NCBI GenBank assembly: GCA_009697105.1
Contig: SIAQ01000001.1
Location: forward strand, 1 to 64,000
Direction: 5' to 3'
DNA length: 64,000 nucleotides
DNA from: Gemmataceae bacterium
GTDB taxonomy: Bacteria > Planctomycetota > Planctomycetia > Gemmatales > Gemmataceae
Position numbers and translations under genes: made by a program. This document shows positions 1-8,226 of the stretch, in pieces; within the stretch, counting starts at the first letter, position 1; each line of letters starts with the position of its first letter. A model generated the notes under the pieces. The model did no database searches. It was not told the DNA's origin and saw only the letters and a program-made list of their open reading frames with translations.

Positions 1-176
1 GTCAGACGGCAGCGATCCGGCGCCGAAAGGTGATGCGAACGGCGCGATCGACGACGATACGCGAAAGCTTATTACGAGATCTCGAAAAACGGTACGCGGC
101 TTCATCCTAACCTGCAAACGGGCGATTCTAGCAACGTAGCGGGTCATTGAAAATTAAAGCGGCTCTATCCCAAAAT

Positions 177-305
177 TTAGTCTGGACAGGGCACTAGGTT
201 GATCGCTCGTAGCTGTCCACTCGCAATCCAGCCGAGTACCTTGTGGACGTTACAGGCGAGCAGCTTGGCGATGACGGGGGGAGTCGATGCACGGTCAATC
301 GGCAT
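177..305 (-). CDS. Excisionase-like HTH protein, truncated
   Basis: A 42-residue frame. Its ATG (303-305) overlaps the end of the 57-aa gene just upstream on the same strand. The middle reads as a MerR/excisionase helix-turn-helix: VIAKLLACNVHKVLGWIASG followed by QLRAIN, the usual recognition helix and wing start of HTH_17 proteins. The protein stops 5-6 residues after RAIN, where relatives normally continue through the wing, so it looks cut short. Proteins of this kind assist tyrosine recombinases in excision. The integrase lies 0.6 kb away on the same strand. The call as an HTH is from motif reading; whether it still works is doubtful. Confidence 0.5.
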   Translation of the reverse strand: MPIDRASTPPVIAKLLACNVHKVLGWIASGQLRAINLVPCPD

Positions 306-468
306 GGTGCACCGCCTTTGCCGTCGTGTTTGTGGGTCGGTGGGGGATGGCGGACGCCAAGGCGAGCAGTTGCTCGTAGGCTTTGCGGAGTCGGTCGGCA
401 GTCGCGAGATGCTCTCTCAGGTCGATCAGTAGTTGCAGATTCGCTTGATGTATTTTCGGGTCGCTCAT
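295..468 (-). CDS. Small hypothetical protein (57 aa)
   Basis: A 57-residue frame with a strong Shine-Dalgarno (AAAGGAG on the minus strand, about 8 nt before the ATG at 466-468). The product begins MSDPKIHQANLQLLIDLREH, is predicted helical and rich in Leu/Ala, and has no motif I recognise. Its stop overlaps the start of the HTH gene by 11 bp, which suggests translational coupling. It lies downstream of the integrase and 124-aa genes, past a terminator hairpin. It probably belongs to the same integrated element. Function unknown. Confidence 0.55.
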   Translation of the reverse strand: MSDPKIHQANLQLLIDLREHLATADRLRKAYEQLLALASAIPHRPTNTTAKAVHHAD

Positions 469-520
469 GGTCTCGGCTCCTTTTCCCTATGGCCGAAACG
501 TAACCAACCGCGTAACCGAA

Positions 521-557
521 AAACGAAAAAAGCCGGTTTCCTCAGGGAAAACCGGCT
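521..557 (-). terminator. Intrinsic terminator after the integrase operon
   Basis: Stem AGCCGGTTT (531-539) pairs with AAACCGGCT (549-557). On the minus strand the hairpin is followed by a T-rich run (complement of 521-530). The last five codons of the 124-aa gene lie inside the hairpin, so stop codon and terminator are packed together. Confidence 0.7.
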
Positions 558-916
558 GAAAATATTTTTTGTCGCGTAACGGATGCGTAACCAGTTACGC
601 GGTTATCGGCGAGGAAGTTTCTTCTTGTGATCGCCGGTTGCAGTCCATCTTTCACGGCGTCAAGCCAACCGGCTGGCAAAGGCTCAGGGTCGGGGACGTG
701 CGCCCAAAACGTCAAGTCCCTTAGCTTTTTTACCACGACGTAAAGGGCATGGGCGATGTTGATTTTGTGCATGCCGTGCGGTTCGTGGCTTTCATCGTCA
801 AGCTTGGCTCTTGCGGTATCGAGTTCGTCACGCATGCGGTCAATCTTCTCGACAAGCTGCCGCCACGACTCTATTGGCCATTCGTTCACGGGGATGGTTG
901 ATAGTGGCTTGCTCAT
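542..916 (-). CDS. Hypothetical protein coupled to integrase (124 aa)
   Basis: Starts at an ATG that overlaps the integrase stop by 4 nt (ATGA arrangement), so it is very likely translated together with it. The N-terminal 45 residues are highly charged and helical (IDRMRDELDTARAKLDDE), suggesting a short coiled coil. The C-terminal half contains a tryptophan/proline-rich stretch. No known domain is recognised. The coding frame runs into the terminator hairpin. By position it is an accessory gene of the integrated element; a role in recombination is only inference. Confidence 0.6.
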   Translation of the reverse strand: MSKPLSTIPVNEWPIESWRQLVEKIDRMRDELDTARAKLDDESHEPHGMHKINIAHALYVVVKKLRDLTFWAHVPDPEPLPAGWLDAVKDGLQPAITRRNFLADNRVTGYASVTRQKIFSAGFP

Positions 917-1884
917 TTCGCACCGACTTTCGTCGTTGTCGGCGTGCTAAACAGCCATCGGTGGACGTGGTCGCTTACTGCGAGCAGGCGGTCGTCGCTG
1001 ATGCGTTCGCGGTAGACTGATGACATGGCGCTATCTGCATGTCCCATGATGCAATCGACCTCGATTTGGTCGCGGCTATCGCTGCCGATGGTTGCGAATG
1101 TGTGCCGTAGGGAGTAGGACGAGCGATCCATGATCTTGAGGCGGTCGGTTAGCTTCTTCATCTCATGACCTAGCGTCCGCGAAGAAACATCCGTTGACCA
1201 TCCCGCACCACGAACCGTTAAGAATACTAAACCGGCATCGGCTTCGTTCTTCACTTCCGGTCTGCGTGCCAACCACTCACGCAGGGACGCAATCGTTTCC
1301 GCCCAGAGTGGACAACGGCGGCTGATGCCGGTCTTACCTCTGGCGAAATTGATCCATCCGCCTTCCAGGTCAAGAGCGGACAACGGCAATGAGCCAATGT
1401 CCGAATTCCCGAACGCGCAGTTTGCGCCCAGCAAGATCATCGTGCGTAAGGGTTGGGATGCCGCCTCGATCATCGTGCGGAGTTCGGCAGCCTCGAACAT
1501 ATTCGATCCTTGTGCCGCCCTGTGCAGACACATGACCTTTGCCGACGGACGGGCGAACCCTTCTCCGAATCGGATCGGCTTATCGATGATGCCGTTCTTC
1601 CAGGCGTAGTTGAAGATTACCTTCGCCCGATTGATCTCGGACGCCAGGCGAGCCGGTCCCCATGTCTCCGCCCATTTCGACCGCAACCGCTCGAAGTCTT
1701 CCGCGAGAATATCCGAGAGCAACCGATCCTTCCCCAGAAACGCGATGACGTTTTCGGCAATGTCATGGTAAGCCTTGAATGTGTGCGGGGAGAGTTCGCC
1801 TGAATTCTGTAGCGTCTTCTTTGTGGTCAAGAATCGATTGATAAGTTCTCGACGTATGGGGCCCCTAAGACTTGAGGCATGCAT
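913..1884 (-). CDS. Tyrosine recombinase / phage-type integrase
   Basis: 323 aa. An N-terminal SAM-like core-binding domain (about 10-110) precedes a catalytic domain (about 125-310). Visible active-site elements: Lys in GKTG (184), Arg in SLRHT (260), His in MGHAD (282) and Tyr in SVYRER (291). The position normally held by the first catalytic Arg reads GNSD (Asn160), and the box II His is Tyr257, so the active site is not canonical. It would cut and rejoin DNA at att sites of a small mobile element. The start at 1884 has only a weak AAGG just upstream. The gene lies 360 bp from tRNA-Lys, a common integration target. Confidence 0.85.
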   Translation of the reverse strand: MHASSLRGPIRRELINRFLTTKKTLQNSGELSPHTFKAYHDIAENVIAFLGKDRLLSDILAEDFERLRSKWAETWGPARLASEINRAKVIFNYAWKNGIIDKPIRFGEGFARPSAKVMCLHRAAQGSNMFEAAELRTMIEAASQPLRTMILLGANCAFGNSDIGSLPLSALDLEGGWINFARGKTGISRRCPLWAETIASLREWLARRPEVKNEADAGLVFLTVRGAGWSTDVSSRTLGHEMKKLTDRLKIMDRSSYSLRHTFATIGSDSRDQIEVDCIMGHADSAMSSVYRERISDDRLLAVSDHVHRWLFSTPTTTKVGAK

Positions 1885-2246
1885 GCATCCTTAGATTAGG
1901 TCGTCTTTGTCGCATATTCATTTGTTCAGTTCGGCTTGTGGATCGGGCCAGATGCCAAAGAAGAATTGCTTCCCGTGTACCTTTTTGCACTATTGGCCGT
2001 TTTGGTGGGGGAACAGCGGGAAATCTGGATGCGGTTTTTTTGGCTTAGTGGACTTGCTGGAAGGCAAAGAACGTGTAGAATCACTTAACGTCATGGCGTT
2101 GTCTCCCTGATAAGTGGTAACGTCGGTGACACCCGGCCTCATGCTTCAACATGAGGCTATTTTTCTTGATCGGGTGTCGTAACGGGTGTCGTTATGATAT
2201 TCACGAAAAAGAAAAATGTCAAGTTCGCAAGGTAAAAACCTTGATT
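1885..2246. other. Intergenic region between integrase and tRNA-Lys
   Basis: 362 bp, visibly more AT-rich than the neighbouring genes. A 67-codon open frame (1907-2110, + strand) is present but lacks a convincing ribosome site and family features, so it is not called as a gene. A hairpin followed by T's lies at 2136-2167. A small dyad AAGGT/ACCTT (2230-2244) directly abuts the tRNA. Confidence 0.5.
2136..2167 (+). terminator. Putative intrinsic terminator
   Basis: Stem GCCTCATG (2136-2143) and CATGAGGC (2150-2157) with a 6-nt loop, then TATTTTTCTT. It could end a transcript of the integrated element before the tRNA gene. No certain + strand gene precedes it. Confidence 0.45.
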
Positions 2247-2247
2247 T

Positions 2248-2320
2248 GCGCTCGTAGCTCAGCTGGTAGAGCACGGCACTTTTAATGCTGGGGTCTTGGG
2301 TTCGATTCCCAACGAGCGCA
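2248..2320 (+). tRNA. tRNA-Lys (anticodon UUU)
   Basis: Full cloverleaf of 73 nt. Acceptor GCGCTCG pairs with CGAGCGC, discriminator A. D-stem GCTC/GAGC. Anticodon stem CGGCA/TGCTG around loop CTTTTAA gives anticodon TTT. T-arm TTGGG-TTCGATT-CCCAA. The 3' CCA is not encoded, since CTTTTCC follows. No other tRNA is adjacent. Its 5' end shares CGCTCGTAGCT with 204-214 inside the integrated element. Confidence 0.95.
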
Positions 2321-2468
2321 CTTTTCCACACCTTATCTTGTAACCGTTTTTCGCCTATTCCTCGGCTACAAAACGAAACCTCCTGACATATTGGGGGTTT
2401 CATATGTACAGCGGAGATGAGCAGAAGAAGCGTACAGTTTTTGAGCCGTCTACCGAGGAAATGGCCCC

Positions 2469-5075
2469 GTGAAAGAACGTTTGTCCATGGGAATTCGCGT
2501 TTTCTCAACGCTTCTAGCGTTGCTGGTAGTTTGCGGCCCGTTCGTGAATGGACAGGAAAAAGCGAAGAACGACCTCGGACCCGCGCAATCCATCCAAATC
2601 AATGCCCAGGGCAAATCAACCGTCACAACGCTATCCGGACGCGATAGCGGCTTGCAACTCCTCGTCACCGCTAAGTACGCCAACGGCTCCGAACGCGATC
2701 TCTCCCGCTCGACGAAATACGAAGCCGCGCCACCGGACATCGTCAACGTTGACGCCACGGGCTACGTGACCTCCCTGCGCGATGGCAAAGCAACGATCAT
2801 CGCAACCGTTGGCAACTCCAAACAGGCAATCGATATCAACGTCACGAACGTCGCCGTCGATGTGCCGCTCAACTTCGCCAACGACATCGTGCCGATCTTC
2901 ACACGCTTCGGATGCAACTCCGGCGGATGCCATGGCAAATCGGGCGGGCAGAACGGATTCCAACTCTCGCTACTCGGGTTTGAGCCGCAAGAAGACTACG
3001 AATTTCTTGTCAAAGAATCGCGTGGCCGACGGCTGTCCGTCGGCGTGCCAGAGATGAGTCTGCTGCTGACGAAGTCGTCCGGCCGGATGCCTCACGGCGG
3101 CGGGATCAAGCTGCGACCCGAATCGCCGCATTATCGCATGCTACATCGCTGGATCGAGCAGGCCGCTCCGTATGGCGATCCGAAAGACGTCCAGGTAACG
3201 CGCATCGAAGTGTTCCCGCGCGACCGCACGCTCACCCAAAAAAGCGAACAACAGCTTCAAGTGATCGCCCACTACACCGATGGCACGACGCGCGACGTGA
3301 CTCGGCTCACGCAGTTTGAATCAAACCACGCCGAGACGGCCAGCGTTTCCGAAATGGGCCTGGTGACGACGTATGACCTCACCGGCTCGGCTGCGATCAT
3401 GACGCGCTACCTCACGCATGTCGATGTGTTCCGCGCGACGATCCCGCTCGGCGCCACCGTGGCGAACCTGCCGGCTGCCAAGAACTTCATCGACGAAGCG
3501 GTGTTCAAGCAATGGAAGAAGCTCGGCCTGCCGCCGTCGGAGATATGCGACGACAGCACGTTTCTCCGCCGCGTGACGCTCGACCTGGCGGGCCGTCTGC
3601 CGACGCTGGACGAAACCACCGGCTTCTTGACCGACAAAGCTGCTGATCGCCGCGAGAAACTCGTGGACCGACTCTTGGTAAGTCCCGATTACGCTGACCT
3701 ATTCGCGAACAAATGGAATGCGGTGCTACGGAACAAGCGTGAGAGCCTGCGGGAAGACATCAAGCCGACCCTGGCGTTTCATGGCTGGATACGCGATAGT
3801 CTGCGCGACAACAAACCGTTCGACGTGTTCGTGCGTGAGATCATCACGGCGACCGGCGAAGAGATCGCCACGCCGCCCGTAGCGTGGTACCGCGCGGTGC
3901 GTGATGTGCCGTCGCAGGTCGAGGATGTTTGTCAGCTGTTTCTGGGCACACGTCTCCAGTGTGCTCGCTGCCATCATCATCCGCTCGAAAAATGGAGTCA
4001 GCAAGACTACTACGGCATGGCTGCGTTTTTCTCGCGCATTCAGTACAAGAAGCCCCCTCCGCTGCCGAAGGGCGCAAAGCAACCAAAGGGTGCCGCTAAG
4101 CCGTTGACGCATGTGGTACACGATCCGGGCATCGCGAAGTCCGAGAATCCGCGCACGAAGGCAATCGTAAAGCCGACCGCACTCAACGCGAAAACGTTGG
4201 ACGTGCCCGCCGATGTCGATCCGCGCATCCAGCTGGCTGAGTGGATCACGTCCAAAGACAACACGATGTTTGCGCGGGTACTCGTCAACCGTTACTGGAA
4301 GCATTTCCTTGGCCGCGGTTTGACGGAACCGGAGGACGACATCCGCCTGACGAATCCGCCGACCAACCCAGAGTTGCTCGATGGCTTGGCGAACTATTTC
4401 GTTGCCGAGAAATTCGATATCAAGAAGCTGGTGCGGGCGATCTGCCTTTCGACGACGTATCAGCTAAGCTCCAGGCCGAACGAATGGAACCGCACCGACA
4501 AGCAGAGCTTCTCGCGATTTACACCTCGCCGATTGCCGGCTGAAATCATGTTCGACGCGATCGATACGTTGACGCTGGCGAAGTCCGATTTCCCCGGCAT
4601 GCCTGCTGGCACACGTGCGATCCAGCTGCCGGACCATGCGTTTGAATCGTACTTCCTCACCGTCTTCGGTCGGCCCGATGCGACCAGTGCGTGCGAATGC
4701 GAGCGATCGTCGGATGTCAGTCTGTCGCAGATGCTGCACCTGATGAATTCGTATGAGATGATCGCCAAAGTTAGCGGTGAAGCGCCGAAAGGCCCGCTAG
4801 CGAAGGCTACGAACCCGAAAGGCAAGAACCCGCCCGCCGTGACGAAAACCAAGGTGACGCCAGGCCAACGTCTCGGTAAGATTATCAACGACAAGCGATC
4901 CGACGAAGAGAAGCTGCGTGAACTCTTCCTGATCGCCTACTCGCGAAACCCTAGCCCCCGCGAGGTGGAGTTGCTAACGTCCCACCTGAAACGCCACGCC
5001 ACGAACCCCCGTGCCGCCTACGAGGACATCCTTTGGGTCATCGTAAACTCGGAGGAGTTCTTGTTCAATCAGTAA
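2469..5075 (+). CDS. DUF1549/DUF1553 protein with Ig-like and heme-like motifs
   Basis: 868 aa, secreted: a hydrophobic signal segment ends near residue 28. The order is a bacterial Ig-like (BIG2) domain (about 38-128), a heme-like CNSGGCH motif (C149, C154, H155) in a planctomycete cytochrome-like segment, a second Ig-like domain (about 240-330), DUF1549 (about 345-560, with CARCHHHPLEKW) and DUF1553 (about 595-865). The first motif is CX4CH rather than CX2CH, so covalent heme binding is uncertain. The GTG at 2469 has AGGAA 8 nt upstream; an ATG at 2487 is the alternative. The DUF1501 gene follows in the same direction, the usual planctomycete pairing. Biochemical role unknown. Confidence 0.9.
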   Translation: MKERLSMGIRVFSTLLALLVVCGPFVNGQEKAKNDLGPAQSIQINAQGKSTVTTLSGRDSGLQLLVTAKYANGSERDLSRSTKYEAAPPDIVNVDATGYVTSLRDGKATIIATVGNSKQAIDINVTNVAVDVPLNFANDIVPIFTRFGCNSGGCHGKSGGQNGFQLSLLGFEPQEDYEFLVKESRGRRLSVGVPEMSLLLTKSSGRMPHGGGIKLRPESPHYRMLHRWIEQAAPYGDPKDVQVTRIEVFPRDRTLTQKSEQQLQVIAHYTDGTTRDVTRLTQFESNHAETASVSEMGLVTTYDLTGSAAIMTRYLTHVDVFRATIPLGATVANLPAAKNFIDEAVFKQWKKLGLPPSEICDDSTFLRRVTLDLAGRLPTLDETTGFLTDKAADRREKLVDRLLVSPDYADLFANKWNAVLRNKRESLREDIKPTLAFHGWIRDSLRDNKPFDVFVREIITATGEEIATPPVAWYRAVRDVPSQVEDVCQLFLGTRLQCARCHHHPLEKWSQQDYYGMAAFFSRIQYKKPPPLPKGAKQPKGAAKPLTHVVHDPGIAKSENPRTKAIVKPTALNAKTLDVPADVDPRIQLAEWITSKDNTMFARVLVNRYWKHFLGRGLTEPEDDIRLTNPPTNPELLDGLANYFVAEKFDIKKLVRAICLSTTYQLSSRPNEWNRTDKQSFSRFTPRRLPAEIMFDAIDTLTLAKSDFPGMPAGTRAIQLPDHAFESYFLTVFGRPDATSACECERSSDVSLSQMLHLMNSYEMIAKVSGEAPKGPLAKATNPKGKNPPAVTKTKVTPGQRLGKIINDKRSDEEKLRELFLIAYSRNPSPREVELLTSHLKRHATNPRAAYEDILWVIVNSEEFLFNQ

Positions 5076-5087
5076 TCAGGCCGGAAC

Positions 5088-5116
5088 CCCCAGGAATCGC
5101 TTCGCTCATCCTGGGG
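5088..5116. repeat. Short intergenic palindrome
   Basis: CCCCAGGA (5088-5095) pairs with TCCTGGGG (5109-5116), loop 13 nt. It lies between the DUF1549/1553 and DUF1501 genes. No T-run follows, so it is more likely a repeat or mRNA processing/stability hairpin than a classical terminator. Confidence 0.6.
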
Positions 5117-5157
5117 CTTGAACGAATGACAAATGACCAGTGACTAAGGACGCATTA

Positions 5158-6558
5158 ATGCTTACCATTCAAAGCAAAACCGCCCATCGCGACTGCCAGG
5201 GCAACACCCGCCGCGATTTCCTCAAAGCCGGCTTTCTCGGTCTCGGCGGCTTGACGCTGCCCTGGCTGATGGAGCAAAAGGCCTTGGCCTCAAGCTCGAA
5301 CGGTTTCGTGCGTGACAAGGCCGTCGTGCTCGTGTTCCTCGGCGGCGGTGCGAGCCATATTGAGACGTTCAACCCGAACATGGGCGCCCAGGCCCCCTAT
5401 TGCAGCGTCAACGGCGAGGTTCGCACCCGCGTCCCCGGCCTGACGCTCGGCGGCACGTTTCCGCGCCTGGCGGAACATGCTCACAATATGGCGGTTGTGC
5501 GTTCGTTCCGCCATCCGATCGGCAATCACGATCAGGCTATCAGCCACGTTCTCACGGGCGGGACCGACATCAACGGCCAGGCGATCCTCGGCCATAGCAT
5601 GGGTGCGATGTACGCCCGGCTACGCGGCACGAATCACGCCGAGACCGGCATGCCGACTTACACGCTGCTCAACCACCCGCATATCGATCCGCAGTATTCG
5701 CGCGAACTCCAGCGCGTCGCCACCGGATCGCGTGGCGGTACGCTCGGACCGTCGTTCAATCCGTTCAACCCGACGGGCGGCGGCACGACGCTCGAAAACA
5801 TGCTGCTCAACACCACGCCCGATCGGCTTACCGACCGCCGTTCGCTATTGCAAGAACTCGACCGCGTCCGCCGCGGCGCCGACAGCCAGGCTGTCCGCGA
5901 ACGTCTTGGCGAGTACGAACAACAAGCCGTCGATCTCCTCCTTGGCGGCGCGGGCCGGGCGCTCGACCTGTCGCGCGAAGATCGCCGGGTGCTGTCGGCA
6001 TACGACACCAGCATGTTCATGACGGGCAAACGATCGTTTGACCGCTCACAGATTGGCGAGCAGATGTTGCTCGCGCGTCGGCTCATCGAAGCCGGCGCCG
6101 GGTTCATCACCGTGCAAAGTGCCGGATGGGACAACCACGCCGACGGCAACAACCCTGGCATCGTGGACGGCATGGAAATGCTCGGCACGCCGCTCGACAA
6201 GGCCTTGTCGGCGTTCCTCACCGACCTCGAAGTGCGCGGCTTGAGCGACAAGGTGCTGACCATCGTCACCGGCGACTTTGGTCGCACGCCTATGATCAAC
6301 GCTCGCGGCGGCCGCGATCACTGGGCCAGCCTGTGCACGCTCGCACTTTTCGGCGGCGGGCTTCGCATGGGCCAAGTCATCGGCCAATCCGATCGTCAAA
6401 ACCGTGCCCCGGCCTCGGCACCGATCGGCCCGGGCAACCTGATGTCCACGATCATGCACACGCTATTCGACGTCGGCCAACTGCGCGTCGCCCGCGGGGT
6501 ACCAAGCACGCTGTCACGTTTGATCGAAGACAATCGGCCCATCGCGGAGTTGTTCTAA
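5158..6558 (+). CDS. DUF1501 family protein (Tat signal)
   Basis: 466 aa from the ATG at 5158, preceded by AAGGA with 7-nt spacing; a GTG at 5140 in frame has no such site. The N-terminus carries a twin-arginine signal (TRRDFLKAGFLGLGG), so it is predicted to be exported folded. The rest is the DUF1501 domain, a sulfatase/alkaline-phosphatase-like fold, with landmark segments LGGGASHIETFNP, NHDQAISHVLTGG and GDFGRTP near the C-terminus. It follows the DUF1549/1553 gene and probably works with it in periplasmic or cell-surface metabolism. The substrate is unknown. Confidence 0.9.
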   Translation: MLTIQSKTAHRDCQGNTRRDFLKAGFLGLGGLTLPWLMEQKALASSSNGFVRDKAVVLVFLGGGASHIETFNPNMGAQAPYCSVNGEVRTRVPGLTLGGTFPRLAEHAHNMAVVRSFRHPIGNHDQAISHVLTGGTDINGQAILGHSMGAMYARLRGTNHAETGMPTYTLLNHPHIDPQYSRELQRVATGSRGGTLGPSFNPFNPTGGGTTLENMLLNTTPDRLTDRRSLLQELDRVRRGADSQAVRERLGEYEQQAVDLLLGGAGRALDLSREDRRVLSAYDTSMFMTGKRSFDRSQIGEQMLLARRLIEAGAGFITVQSAGWDNHADGNNPGIVDGMEMLGTPLDKALSAFLTDLEVRGLSDKVLTIVTGDFGRTPMINARGGRDHWASLCTLALFGGGLRMGQVIGQSDRQNRAPASAPIGPGNLMSTIMHTLFDVGQLRVARGVPSTLSRLIEDNRPIAELF

Positions 6559-6577
6559 CGCGATATGCTATGTTCCC

Positions 6578-6607
6578 ATATAGCCCGCCATAAATGGCGG
6601 GCTATAT
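6578..6607. terminator. Bidirectional hairpin between convergent genes
   Basis: Perfect 13-bp stem ATATAGCCCGCCA (6578-6590) / TGGCGGGCTATAT (6595-6607) with loop TAAA. It lies 20 bp after the DUF1501 stop and 22 bp from the stop of the convergent lipoprotein gene. No strong T-run on either side. Confidence 0.65.
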
Positions 6608-6629
6608 GAGGACAGAAACCCCAACCAAT

Positions 6630-7022
6630 TCAATCTTCCATCTGAATAGTCAAATCGTTGTCGCCTGGGCCGACCACGACCTTTTTCTTCAGCACCATCG
6701 ACCGGACATTTTGATCCTGCGAGCTGGGCGTGATCGTCACCTCATAAGAACCTTCTTCAGCGCCCGGCACTTTGTGCTGGCCTTTGATGGAATATAGCGA
6801 AAACGCCCCGTCCGGTTGAATGCCGCTGATGGACGTGACGCCCGGCTTGGTTTCATTGCGAAACTCGATCGTCCCGCCCTCGGTGAACGCTTTGCCGTTC
6901 GCCTGGACGACCTTTCCGTCAACCTTGGTCGTGACCGGCGGGGGTTCACGATTCGTCGGCGTGCAGCCAATCAATGAGCACGCCAGGACGACGATGCCAA
7001 TCGTTGGAAACAAAATCCGCAT
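6630..7022 (-). CDS. Small lipoprotein, carboxypeptidase-regulatory-like
   Basis: 130 aa with a lipoprotein signal: hydrophobic segment then lipobox LIGC (Cys19). The mature part begins with a proline-rich linker and folds as one beta-sandwich of the transthyretin/carboxypeptidase-regulatory type (VDGKVVQANGKAF, GTIEFRN, then YEVTITPS). Such lipoproteins are abundant beside DUF1559 genes in planctomycetes, as here: the DUF1559 gene is just upstream on the same strand. It is likely anchored in the cytoplasmic or outer membrane. Specific function unknown. Confidence 0.8.
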   Translation of the reverse strand: MRILFPTIGIVVLACSLIGCTPTNREPPPVTTKVDGKVVQANGKAFTEGGTIEFRNETKPGVTSISGIQPDGAFSLYSIKGQHKVPGAEEGSYEVTITPSSQDQNVRSMVLKKKVVVGPGDNDLTIQMED

Positions 7023-7056
7023 GATGCCTCACCGGTTTAATTTTGTTGGAAATAAT

Positions 7057-7118
7057 CCCAGAGGTGAGGTACTTCGAACCTCTGGGATCCCAAGGGTTCG
7101 GAGTTCCTCACCCTTGGG
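7057..7118. repeat. Double-hairpin palindrome, family K, copy 1
   Basis: Two adjacent hairpins: CCCAGAGGT/ACCTCTGGG (7057-7065, 7078-7086) and CCCAAGGGT/ACCCTTGGG (7089-7097, 7110-7118). The loops GAGGTACTTCGA and TCGGAGTTCCTC are near-complementary, so the whole element can also fold as one long stem. The sequence is related to the 10885-11251 element. Confidence 0.8.
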
Positions 7119-7181
7119 TTTGGCTTCTCATCTTCACAATTTTAGCGGAGAGCCACTTTATTGCGCACGAAATCGGGCGGA

Positions 7182-8123
7182 TCAATCGATGTTCGGCGTC
7201 AGTCCGTCTTGCGGATCGCAGGCCTGGGCCCAGACGGTTGACGGCATAGATCCGGAAAGCAGACGAACGGAAGCGTCGCCCAGGCACACGAGCATGCCAG
7301 CCGGGTGCGGAGATTGAGCGCTGGTGCTCACGCATTGCGTCATAGGATTTGGCGCGACTTGAAACATATTACACGTCGTGTAACCGGTTACGGTCGGTTG
7401 CTGATTGATATTGTTGACACAGAACACCGGACGCCATGTCAGATTGGAATCCGACCAAAGGCTGGCATACATCGGGTTGGCGCCGAGGCTTCCGCTGGTG
7501 CCACACGTTCCGTACCGTTCAGCGAACATGACCGTATTGGAGGTGCCGTCCTGAAAAACCGTTAGTTTGTTGTTTCCCTGTTCGCAGGCCGCCGTGGTCG
7601 TGCCCATGGGGTTTCCGAAAATGAAATAGTTGGCGGCATAGTTTCCCACGGCCCATTGGTCGGCGGTGCCAAGTGGAGTTTGACTTCGACCATTCGTGGT
7701 GCTCGCGTCAGCGGGGCAGAGGTAGACAACCACGGGCGTTTTGTAAAAGGCTGCGCCGGTGACGAGGGGAATTAGCGTGTTGACATCCATTCCAGAAGCC
7801 TCGTAAAGCGATCCTTGGTCGAGATAGGGCAAAAGGAAGCCAAACACGGTAAATCCGGTTACATTATTGTACATTGGGGCGGCGAGGGTAATGGTATTCG
7901 TGTACCCTGGAGCGCACATCGGAGGCAGCACCTTGTTCGCATCGTTTATCGAATGCGTAGCCAGGCCGATCTGTTTCAGGTTATTCGTGCACTGCGTTCG
8001 TGCCGCGGCCTCGCGGACCTTCTGGACCGCAGGCACCAACAATGAAATAAGTATGGCGATAATTGCGATGACAACAAGTAGTTCGATCAGCGTGAAGCCG
8101 GCCCGAGAATTCTGACGTCTCAT
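7182..8123 (-). CDS. DUF1559 pseudopilin-like protein
   Basis: 313 aa. The N-terminus is a type IV pilin/type II secretion prepilin signal: RAGFTLIELLVVIAIIAIL, with cleavage expected after Gly9 and Phe as the first mature residue. A helix (VPAVQKVREAAARTQCTNNLKQIGL) and a DUF1559 (SBP_bac_10-like) globular domain follow. Planctomycetes carry dozens of paralogues whose exact role is unknown; processing and assembly by a pseudopilus machine is inferred from the signal. The C-terminus has the family motif SPHPAGMLVCLGDASVRLLS. It forms a likely unit with the downstream lipoprotein gene, separated by palindrome K1. Confidence 0.92.
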   Translation of the reverse strand: MRRQNSRAGFTLIELLVVIAIIAILISLLVPAVQKVREAAARTQCTNNLKQIGLATHSINDANKVLPPMCAPGYTNTITLAAPMYNNVTGFTVFGFLLPYLDQGSLYEASGMDVNTLIPLVTGAAFYKTPVVVYLCPADASTTNGRSQTPLGTADQWAVGNYAANYFIFGNPMGTTTAACEQGNNKLTVFQDGTSNTVMFAERYGTCGTSGSLGANPMYASLWSDSNLTWRPVFCVNNINQQPTVTGYTTCNMFQVAPNPMTQCVSTSAQSPHPAGMLVCLGDASVRLLSGSMPSTVWAQACDPQDGLTPNID

Positions 8124-8226
8124 GGTGCCTCCTGAATTGGAAACAATCGACTAGATAAGAGAGGAATGATATTACTCTAACCGGATCGCCAAAGCTTGTC
8201 AATATTGTCGATTCACGGGTCGTCCA

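Noticed and set aside
199-503. Two + strand frames of 77 and 86 codons near the left end
   Set aside because: They are antisense to the two small minus-strand genes that have a ribosome site and an HTH motif, and have no features of their own.
1907-2110. 67-codon + strand frame between integrase and tRNA
   Set aside because: No ribosome site, odd composition rich in Cys/Trp/Phe, no recognisable pattern; kept only as a note in the gap.
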